Assembly: GCA_024642485.1 (NCBI GenBank)
Contig: JAHEAY010000006.1
Span: 1-57,650, forward strand
Length of the DNA: 57,650 bases
Direction of reading: 5' to 3'
Source: Cytophagaceae bacterium
GTDB lineage: Bacteria; Bacteroidota; Bacteroidia; Cytophagales; Spirosomataceae
Both the position numbers and the translations under genes were made by a program. This document shows positions 51,518 through 57,650 of the stretch, piece by piece (the stretch's first letter is position 1; the number at the start of each line of letters is the position of its first letter). Under the pieces are notes generated by a model that did no database searches, was not told the DNA's origin, and saw only the letters and a list, made by a program, of their open reading frames with translations.

Positions 51518-52606
51518 GTATTTCAATGCAATAGCTTCCCCAATCTGCGTCAGATATTGCGCCGCATTTTCCATCGCATCTGTTGTGCTGGTTGCAACAT
51601 CCGTGATACTATAAACCTCGCGTGGGTCCAAAAACAAGGGTATTTTTTCCGGGTCCTCAAATAGCCCACAGACTAATATAGATTGCTTTAATTGCTTGTC
51701 GGCACGTTCCACGATGTTGGATACTAATTTCCCCGACCAGCTTTGTTGGTCTATTTTTCCTTCTCCCGTGATGATAAAATCTGCCTTGCGAATAGCGCGG
51801 TTGATGTGAATCTTGTTCAATAACCATTCCGCACCCGGCTCTAAGGTCGCGCCTAAAAAATAAACAGCTCCAGCTCCTAATCCCCCAGCAGCTCCCGCAC
51901 CGGGCATGTCGGCAGGAAGCCAATTACTTACATTAATTAGACCCTTGTCTAATTGTTTAATCATCGTGGCATTTGCCCCTTTTTGTTTGGCATAAACCTG
52001 TGCGGCTCCTTGAGTTCCATGTAAGGGATTGGAAACATCGCTCAAAACTATGAACTGAATATGGGGATAAGGGTTTGTGCCCTTGATTTCCGTGATTTTT
52101 TCGAGGGATGAACCAATCGGTTCAAGCGCCGCACCCGAGGCGTCTAAAAAAGTAAAACCTAATGCCGCAGCCATTCCAATTCCCGCATCATTCGTTGCGG
52201 AACCGCCGATCGTCAACACGATGCTCGTCGCACCGGCTTCCGCCGCATGACGAATTAATTCTCCCGTCCCGAACGTACTTGTTTTTAAGGGATTCTGCTC
52301 TTTTTTCAGCAATAAGCCTAAGCCGGAGGCACGCGCCATTTCTATGTAGGCTGTTTTTTGGTCGGCCAACCATAAATAAGATGCCTCGATAGGCCGAAAG
52401 AGTGGATCATTGACCTGAACGGAAACCCATTGTCCCCCGTGCATTTGTTGGACTACCTCCAAGGTTCCCTCCCCGCCATCGGCCAAAGGAATACATTGAA
52501 TAATGGATTTTTTCCGTTTATTAAGGATACCTTTGGCAAGCGCTTCGGCTGCTTCATGGGCACTTAAAGATCCTTTGAATTTGTCGGGGCAGATTAATAT
52601 GTTCAC
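51512..52606 (-). CDS. Glycerate kinase (GarK/GlxK family)
   Basis: 364 residues with a GTG start at 52606 (encoding MNILICPDKFKGSLSAHEAAEAL, the conserved family start). CIPLADGGEGTLEVV near residue 42, the block STFGTGELIRHAAEAG near 107, LTIGGSATNDAGIGMAAALGF near 128 and TGEGKIDQQSWSGK near 285 are family hallmarks. It phosphorylates D-glycerate to 2- or 3-phosphoglycerate, feeding glycolysis. No other glycerate or glyoxylate genes are adjacent. It is divergent from a small lipoprotein gene. Confidence 0.95.
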   Translation of the reverse strand: MNILICPDKFKGSLSAHEAAEALAKGILNKRKKSIIQCIPLADGGEGTLEVVQQMHGGQWVSVQVNDPLFRPIEASYLWLADQKTAYIEMARASGLGLLLKKEQNPLKTSTFGTGELIRHAAEAGATSIVLTIGGSATNDAGIGMAAALGFTFLDASGAALEPIGSSLEKITEIKGTNPYPHIQFIVLSDVSNPLHGTQGAAQVYAKQKGANATMIKQLDKGLINVSNWLPADMPGAGAAGGLGAGAVYFLGATLEPGAEWLLNKIHINRAIRKADFIITGEGKIDQQSWSGKLVSNIVERADKQLKQSILVCGLFEDPEKIPLFLDPREVYSITDVATSTTDAMENAAQYLTQIGEAIALKYL

Positions 52607-52655
52607 TTGTGCAAGTTAGGGACATTTCTTTAATTTGTATTGCTAACCCCCAGCC

Positions 52656-53030
52656 ATGAAGTACCTACTTTTTATCCTCATTACTTTTTTGATTTCTGCT
52701 TGCACGCACCAACCTGATTTGACAGGTTTTGACGCGGAGGCGTTTAAAATGGATAGAGGCGGCTGCAATGGCCAACGTGCTAAGCAAGTGGCCTGGTTAA
52801 AAGCGCATAAGATGGAATTGCGTGGGACAACCTCAAATAACATGGAGGATATTCTCGGCAAACCCGATATTCAGCAATTAGCCGATCGCAACCAAGAATA
52901 TTACATCTATTTTCTGGAGCCGGGTCCACATTGTAATCAAAAGGCATCCCAAGCCAAATCGATCGCCTTTCGTTTTAGCGCCATGGGCATCGCGACTGAA
53001 ATCACGTTTCAGGCTGGCGTGACCATATAA
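52656..53030 (+). CDS. Small lipoprotein of unknown function
   Basis: 124 residues, MKYLLFILITFLISAC is a lipoprotein signal (Cys 16). The mature part has GGCNGQRAKQVAWLKAHKMELRGTTSNNMEDILGKPD and YYIYFLEPGPHC. The 'ILGKPD...YYIYF' pattern is similar in style to SmpA/BamE-like small envelope proteins that judge a ratio of lengths, but I cannot confirm the family. Two cysteines in the mature protein could form a disulfide. Composition is like the surrounding genes, not like the AT-rich block downstream. Confidence 0.7.
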   Translation: MKYLLFILITFLISACTHQPDLTGFDAEAFKMDRGGCNGQRAKQVAWLKAHKMELRGTTSNNMEDILGKPDIQQLADRNQEYYIYFLEPGPHCNQKASQAKSIAFRFSAMGIATEITFQAGVTI

Positions 53031-53157
53031 TGAAGCCCTCAATTTTCTTGATTGACCTGTTAGCAAAAAGCAGTAGGATTTTAAACCAGAGGATTTCGGG
53101 TATCAATCTGAACAAAACTTATAAATAGATTTCAAATTAAAATTCAATCCTATGCTT

Positions 53158-55809
53158 TTAAAATCTATATTCAATTTTAAAAAGTAAATTAATTGGTCGA
53201 ATTTTATAATCAATCTCTGAATTATATTGATCAGAAATATATACATATTTAAAACTATCGTTATTTAATAAATTATTGCCAATTAATGAAAGAGTCAATT
53301 TATTATCCTTTAATATATAATTACCCGAAAAATCTATAAAGTATAATTCACTATTAACATTATTATAAAAATATTTTTCTGTTTGTATTTGGAGTTTCAA
53401 CTTTGAATCAATGTTGAAGTTAAAATCTAAAAAACTTATATTATAAGAATTTTTATGGACAATTGTATTTGTCATTTCAGAAAAAACCCATTTGGTCCCC
53501 ATGTGGTAATTAAAAACGCCTTTAAATCCTGATCGTAATTCTATGTCAAAATTTGTATTTAAACTATTTATTTCTAATAAACTTGAATTATTTATTTGAT
53601 AATTATATTTAGAATTTGAAAGACCAAGATTAAGTTTAAAATTAGAATTAATAAAATCTAAGTAATAATCAAAATTTGAAGAGATATTAATTAAATCTTT
53701 ATTGTTTAAAAGACCTTTTTGTATTACTGAATAATTTTGATTAATCGAATAGTTATTGCCAACATATTCATGATTTTTAATATAAAAAAATAAAGTATTT
53801 ATTAATATATCGTCTCCAAAATTTCCATATTTATAATTTAAAAATAGATTTGAAGTAGTATTTAAATTAAATCGCCAAATACCCTTTAAAAGAGACCTAA
53901 TATCTGTTTGTAAATACCCTTGGAATAAATTATTTTGTGAAATATTTTGCTTTTTTATTGAATAGGATGCTGTAAATATATTTTTTTTATTTATAAGCCA
54001 ATCAATACCAATGTTGGGAACAACAAAGAAAGGTTTTTCAGAAAGATTTTCATTTGCAACCTTTAAGAGATTGAATTGTTGATGAAAATCTGATTGTAAG
54101 TATATTTTTAGATTATTTAAATTAAAATTATATTTACTTGAGAAGTATAAATCATTCAAATTATAAATTCGATCATTTTGAAATCCATTCGGGACACTAA
54201 GGCTTACTTGATTTTCAAACAATTCCAATTGCGTTTTTAAAATATTACTTTGAATTTGATTGCCAAATTTTACTTCCAACAAATTTCCATTTATGCTTTT
54301 GTTCAATAAATACCCCTCTAGGCCTATAAGTTGAAATTCCCCTTCACTAAATTGCAAAGTATTATTGGCATTTTTAGGCAACAAATCAAAGTTTAGAACT
54401 TGATTTGTTGTAAAATATTGAGGAGTATTTTTCTTAAAATATCTTCCAGAAAATACCAAAACATTATTTTGATTTATTTTCTCAGTATATTCAAATTTTT
54501 GATCGTTTGATTTTTTTTCAAAAAACAAATTTTGATTTAACATTTTTTGATTAAATAATAATTCTATTTTATCATATTCGTTGCCTAAATTGAATTTCCC
54601 TGAATATTTTAATGATTTTACTGAACTTATATCGAACGCAAAATCAATTTTAGCTAACCCCCCAATTTTGTTTTTAATACCTTTAAAATCTTCTGAGTTA
54701 ATAAAGTTCAAATTTCCAATATTAAATTGATCTATATTATTTTTTAAAAAAACATTATTATCGGAATCTAAAAAACCTAAAATTTTGAATTTTAGGTTTT
54801 CCGAAATGTTTAAAATGCTATTTATGGAGAATAATTTTGATTTATTAAAATTGAATCTTTGAATTTTCAGATTTGGTGTTTCAAAAACACCTTTAATTAA
54901 TTCGCCATCATCAAAATTATCATCCAAATTTGATATATTATTATTGTCTTCAGATTGAAATATTTTATTTAAATCTTCAATTGCCTTATCCCCTATGTTA
55001 TTTCCATTAGACAATTGATAAAATTTAAATTTTTTCGAAAATTTCATTAAATTATCTCTGAACTCATACAACATTTCATTCTTAAATTTACCCCCACTTA
55101 ATTCCATATCCCCAAACCATTTATTCTTTGCCTTATCATTTAGTGTTAAATTAATCGCTACTTTATTTGAGTTTTCTATTCCTTTTAAAAGTTTATTATT
55201 TGAAAAATGTTGATAAATTTCAATATTTTGAATTGGACTCACAGGCATGTTTTTTGTTAAAATTTTATATCCTTTTTCAAAAAAGTCATCTCCTTCAATC
55301 ATTACTTTTTCTACCTCTTTCCCTCCAACTCGAATTGTGCCGTTATTGTCAACAACTAATCCAGGAATCTTCCTTAACAAATCCTCAATTACTTTTTCAT
55401 CCCCTTGTTTATAAAAATCAGCATTAAAAACGATGGTATCGCTTTTAATTTTCATAGAACTTGAGCTTTTTATTATAACTTCCTTTAATTCTGTAAAAGA
55501 AGGCTTTAAAATTAATTCTATGGCCGTTTTCTTTTCCAATAATTCAATTTCAATCTTTTTGTACTCAAATCCAATGGAAGATACTGACAAATAATAATGG
55601 CCGATTTTGATATTTTTAAGCTCAAATTCTCCTGATTGATTGGAATAACTATAAGAAATAAATTTATTTGAGGAATCTTTTAAAATTACACTTGCAGAAA
55701 TAATTGGTTTTTTCTCAAAATCAAATATTTTTCCAGAAATATTACACTGAGAAAAAATATCAAAAAATGAAAAAATTAGCAGTAAAGTTTGAACATATTT
55801 TTTAGCCAC
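53158..55809 (-). CDS. TonB-type outer-membrane barrel protein with carboxypeptidase-like N-domain
   Basis: 883 residues with a GTG start (no nearby ATG) and a signal peptide (VQTLLLIFSFFDIFSQ). Residues about 20-105 are a carboxypeptidase-regulatory-like domain (ISGKIFDFEKKPIISASVILKD). About 115-220 is a plug-like domain (VIEDLLRKIPGLVVDNNGTIRVGGKEVEKVMIEGDDFF), followed by a long beta-barrel rich in Asn, Phe, Ile and Lys. This is the Bacteroidota outer-membrane beta-barrel family related to TonB-dependent receptors; no TonB box is obvious. The paired upstream gene is GLPGLI, a known frequent neighbour. The gene is markedly AT-rich. Substrate unknown. Confidence 0.85.
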   Translation of the reverse strand: MAKKYVQTLLLIFSFFDIFSQCNISGKIFDFEKKPIISASVILKDSSNKFISYSYSNQSGEFELKNIKIGHYYLSVSSIGFEYKKIEIELLEKKTAIELILKPSFTELKEVIIKSSSSMKIKSDTIVFNADFYKQGDEKVIEDLLRKIPGLVVDNNGTIRVGGKEVEKVMIEGDDFFEKGYKILTKNMPVSPIQNIEIYQHFSNNKLLKGIENSNKVAINLTLNDKAKNKWFGDMELSGGKFKNEMLYEFRDNLMKFSKKFKFYQLSNGNNIGDKAIEDLNKIFQSEDNNNISNLDDNFDDGELIKGVFETPNLKIQRFNFNKSKLFSINSILNISENLKFKILGFLDSDNNVFLKNNIDQFNIGNLNFINSEDFKGIKNKIGGLAKIDFAFDISSVKSLKYSGKFNLGNEYDKIELLFNQKMLNQNLFFEKKSNDQKFEYTEKINQNNVLVFSGRYFKKNTPQYFTTNQVLNFDLLPKNANNTLQFSEGEFQLIGLEGYLLNKSINGNLLEVKFGNQIQSNILKTQLELFENQVSLSVPNGFQNDRIYNLNDLYFSSKYNFNLNNLKIYLQSDFHQQFNLLKVANENLSEKPFFVVPNIGIDWLINKKNIFTASYSIKKQNISQNNLFQGYLQTDIRSLLKGIWRFNLNTTSNLFLNYKYGNFGDDILINTLFFYIKNHEYVGNNYSINQNYSVIQKGLLNNKDLINISSNFDYYLDFINSNFKLNLGLSNSKYNYQINNSSLLEINSLNTNFDIELRSGFKGVFNYHMGTKWVFSEMTNTIVHKNSYNISFLDFNFNIDSKLKLQIQTEKYFYNNVNSELYFIDFSGNYILKDNKLTLSLIGNNLLNNDSFKYVYISDQYNSEIDYKIRPINLLFKIEYRF

Positions 55810-55838
55810 GAATTATATAAATTTCAACAAATTATAAA

Positions 55839-56588
55839 TTATTGATCTTCTATTTCTATTGATTTTGGGGAACTTGATTCTATTTCGACTTTAAATCGCC
55901 TATCGAGTTTTGATGACATTTTTTGAGTTAATTTTTCCAATTCTTTATTAACCATTTGGTTATACTCCATTCTTCTAATTTGTGGATAATTTACTTTTGG
56001 AAATTGTAGCTTTTCAAAATGCTTATTGATTAATATTTTTTTTGCTATTAATATTATTTCTTTTTTAGAGTCTGAAACTTCCAATATTAATCCAGGCAAT
56101 CCATGAAGTTTTAAAGGCCCAAAATATCCAGGAATGTCTGGGGTAAACCAAACTAAATATTCACGACCTTTAAATTTTTTCAAAGCTTTTAAAGTTTTAT
56201 AGCCTTCAATCATTTTGCTTTCTTCAGTTATCTCCCAATCAGAATTTTTTAATGAATCAACAATTTGATAATATTTTTTTGGTTCAAATCCTTTAACAAT
56301 TTCTAAATTTAATTTTTGAAACTTATCTGAAAAAATAAAATTTTCCATTTTGCTACCAATAGAAAAATTATAATTCCCATTCTTCTCTTTTAAATGGTCA
56401 TTCGATTCTGTGTTAAAATATTTAAAATATGAAACTGAATCATTTTGAATCAAAATTGCACTATAATTTTTTATATTATTTAATATCAATCTGAAATCAT
56501 ATTCAACGACCAAATTGTTACTCTGAGAATATATTTGAGTATTAATTAAAAAAGAGGTTGCAAAAAATAACAATATTTTAATCTTCAT
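55839..56588 (-). CDS. GLPGLI family protein
   Basis: 249 residues with signal peptide (ILLFFATSFLINTQIYSQ). The hallmark HGLPGLILEVSD lies near residue 163, after YLVWFTPDIPGYFGPLKL; DWEITEESKMIEGYKTLKA near 120 is also typical. These exported proteins are beta-rich, common in Bacteroidota and regularly encoded beside carboxypeptidase-like TonB-type barrels; their function is unknown. It is 29 bp upstream of the barrel gene on the same strand, one operon. AT-rich like the rest of the block. Confidence 0.92.
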   Translation of the reverse strand: MKIKILLFFATSFLINTQIYSQSNNLVVEYDFRLILNNIKNYSAILIQNDSVSYFKYFNTESNDHLKEKNGNYNFSIGSKMENFIFSDKFQKLNLEIVKGFEPKKYYQIVDSLKNSDWEITEESKMIEGYKTLKALKKFKGREYLVWFTPDIPGYFGPLKLHGLPGLILEVSDSKKEIILIAKKILINKHFEKLQFPKVNYPQIRRMEYNQMVNKELEKLTQKMSSKLDRRFKVEIESSSPKSIEIEDQ

Positions 56589-56652
56589 TACAAAATATTT
56601 TTAGGAAACAAAAGTTACTAACTTTTAATGTCAATAACCTTTGTTTTAATTG

Positions 56653-57030
56653 TTAAAAGCGTTTACGTATTTCAGTTTGAATCTGTTTCATAAGCTCTTC
56701 AGCTATCTGGCCTCCTTTAGCTCTTACCTCACCACAAGGACCAGAAACAGTGATACGAATTTCAAAACTAATCGGGCCAAGATCAACAGTTCCTGTAATT
56801 GATATCTCACATTCTAACTCATAAGGAAATGCGCTTAAACTTTCAGTTACAAAATTTTCAATAATACTATAAATCTTCCCGTCTGGTAAATCATTTATTT
56901 TTCCTAAGTTCAACTTTAAACTAACTTTATCATTAGGTTCAAACTTATTAAATGGGTTAAATGAATTATAATTTGCATGAATGCTTGCTCCAAAAAGCAT
57001 TAAAAACGCCACTATTAATATTTTTTTCAT
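56653..57030 (-). CDS. Small exported protein of unknown function
   Basis: 125 residues that I do not recognise. MKKILIVAFLMLFGASIHA is a clear signal peptide, leaving about 106 residues. The centre has two cysteines, in ELECEISIT and SGPCGEVRAKGG, which could form one disulfide, and strands between (TVDLGPISFEIRITVSG). The C-terminus is a basic amphipathic helix (AEELMKQIQTEIRKRF). It precedes the GLPGLI-barrel pair by 64 bp on the same strand and could share their transcript. The 33-nt element found ahead of the lipoprotein at 47347 lies 27 nt before its ATG. It is a candidate substrate or partner of that pair, an inference. Confidence 0.7.
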   Translation of the reverse strand: MKKILIVAFLMLFGASIHANYNSFNPFNKFEPNDKVSLKLNLGKINDLPDGKIYSIIENFVTESLSAFPYELECEISITGTVDLGPISFEIRITVSGPCGEVRAKGGQIAEELMKQIQTEIRKRF

Positions 57031-57057
57031 ATTTAATTTTAAATTATTACATGGTTC

Positions 57058-57089
57058 TCCCTACTCTTTTAGGCTTTTCGGGATCCTCC
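57058..57089 (-). promoter_or_regulatory. 33-nt shared upstream element, copy B
   Basis: Minus strand: GGAGGATCCCGAAAAGCC, TAA, AAGAGTAGGGA, ending 27 nt before the ATG at 57030. See copy A at 47366. Confidence 0.6.
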
Positions 57090-57153
57090 TAAGATTTGCG
57101 CTTATCTCGAAGTAAAATTATCAGTTAAGTGATTGGAACGCTATCCTACCTAG

Positions 57154-57186
57154 GTAGTATTTTAGTAGTATTTTAGTAGTATTTTG
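57154..57186. repeat. Three phased 11-nt direct repeats
   Basis: GTAGTATTTTA, GTAGTATTTTA and GTAGTATTTTG stand head to tail. The 11-nt period is one helical turn, as expected of sites for a regulator that binds one DNA face. Confidence 0.6.
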
Positions 57187-57254
57187 GGTATTTGTCGTTT
57201 TTATCAATGAAATGAAAAGGGTCAATGAAAATACAAATTGTATAAAGGCTATCC

Positions 57255-57298
57255 CGTCCTAAAATAAGTCGAATATTTGTCAACCTGTTTTTAGGACG
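57255..57298. repeat. Inverted repeat CGTCCTAAAA/TTTTAGGACG
   Basis: Perfect 10-nt arms around a 24-nt loop between the phased repeats and the RNase R gene. It may be a protein-binding site or a weak terminator of the RNase R transcript; no T-run supports the latter. Confidence 0.45.
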
Positions 57299-57462
57299 AC
57301 TCAATGAACGAATAAAAATGAATCTAATATAAATGGAATGAGCCCAGTAGAATACCGAGCTCATTATATAAATTCTATTGTTTAATTTTTTCCCCCAAAA
57401 CAGGTGCTCTCAAATGAGTGTCTAATTTTTTGGGCAGTCAATTTTTCATCAAGGGCTTCATG

Positions 57463-57650
57463 TTATCTTCTTCGTTTTCCTCTCGGAATTACTTTCGAAC
57501 TTCTTGCACCGCGTGGCATATCACGTTTACGTGAGCGGTTATTCGCATAAGCTCCTGCTCCACGCATCCCCACCATTTCTAAATCGATAGTTCTTTTAGC
57601 CAAATTTGTATCACGCACTTTGACTTTTACGGCATCGCCAAAAGTAAATA
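57463..57650 (-). CDS. rnr: Ribonuclease R, C-terminal fragment
   Basis: Only the last 61 codons lie inside the window. The frame reads FTFGDAVKVKVRDTNLAKRT, the end of an S1 RNA-binding domain (strand 4-5 with VKVRD...TIDLEMV), then a basic, Gly/Arg-rich tail (RGAGAYANNRSRKRDMPRG and SSKVIPRGKRRR) before the stop. S1 domain followed by a basic tail at the C-terminus is the layout of RNase R, a processive 3'-5' exoribonuclease. Another S1-domain protein cannot be excluded from so short a piece. Confidence 0.75.
   Translation of the reverse strand, partial: FTFGDAVKVKVRDTNLAKRTIDLEMVGMRGAGAYANNRSRKRDMPRGARSSKVIPRGKRRR

Larger units (their letters stand above)
57031..57462. other. 432-nt gap with regulatory-looking structure
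   Basis: No convincing gene. It holds element B (57058-57089), three 11-nt direct repeats (57154-57186) and a 10-nt inverted repeat CGTCCTAAAA/TTTTAGGACG (57255-57264, 57289-57298). The 63-residue minus ORF at 57173-57364 looks like chance. Confidence 0.6.

Noticed and set aside
57173-57364. 63-residue minus ORF in the last gap
   Set aside because: Covers the inverted repeat and AT-rich sequence; no signal, motif or plausible start context.
1-57650. tRNA or rRNA genes, insertion sequences, phage genes
   Set aside because: None seen on reading; no cloverleaf, transposase or integrase motifs were found, although I could not run a covariance search.

Overview
The window looks like a chromosomal segment from a freshwater-type Bacteroidota, most probably order Cytophagales (Spirosomaceae/Aquirufa-like); the genus is an inference. 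The evidence is a type IX secretion system (T9SS) gene set (a gliding-motility-type C-terminal domain, a type A sorting tail, a PorP/SprF protein), GLPGLI and carboxypeptidase-like TonB-type barrel proteins, SusB-like GH97, and several promoters that fit the Bacteroidota pattern TTG-N19/20-TAnnTTTG, two of them exactly (rpsA and the tetR efflux operon). I found no tRNA, rRNA, CRISPR array or recognisable transposase.

Layout. 1-3.7 kb: two exported glycoside hydrolases on the minus strand (GH3, cut by the window edge, and a glycogen-debranching-like (alpha/alpha)6 enzyme). 3.8-9.6 kb: FrnE-type DsbA protein and zinc alcohol dehydrogenase with overlapping ends, an ApbE-DUF2271 fusion plus PepSY membrane protein, a haem-binding-domain protein, DUF1684 and a GNAT enzyme. 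9.6-12.7 kb: GH97 and a sterol-desaturase family protein. 13-18.5 kb: a 1529-residue calcium-repeat surface protein secreted by T9SS and its PorP/SprF partner. 18.6-28.3 kb: lactonase with a ferritin-like protein, GNAT, a T9SS-sorted SGNH esterase, two large amidohydrolase-like proteins and a glycosyltransferase. 28.3-39.7 kb: mostly core genes (recF, pdhA, uvrB, mazG, rpsA) with GH16, aldose epimerase, a Tat-exported Gfo/Idh/MocA oxidoreductase and a cupin. 39.8-46.3 kb: a tetR-tolC-MFP-RND efflux operon. 46.3-53 kb: a small membrane protein, an AT-rich lipoprotein, ggt, nagA, an aminotransferase, glycerate kinase and a small lipoprotein. 53.1-57.0 kb: a conspicuously AT-rich block with a large TonB-type barrel, a GLPGLI protein and a small exported protein. 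The window ends in the 3' end of a probable RNase R gene.

How the genes work together. Many products are exported and act on glycans (GH3, debranching-like, GH97, GH16, epimerase, SGNH esterase, NagA), but there is no susC/susD pair, so this is a scattered glycan-scavenging set rather than one utilisation locus. The ApbE-DUF2271/PepSY pair, with the haem-binding protein next door, suggests an envelope electron-transfer module.

Main structure not explained by ordinary genes: a dispersed repeat with a GACGCTGCC palindromic head and a conserved tail; a near-identical 33-nt element just upstream of two unrelated AT-rich exported-protein genes about 10 kb apart; 11-nt phased direct repeats upstream of one of them; a nested palindrome in front of the giant surface protein; and a TetR-type operator overlapping a consensus promoter.
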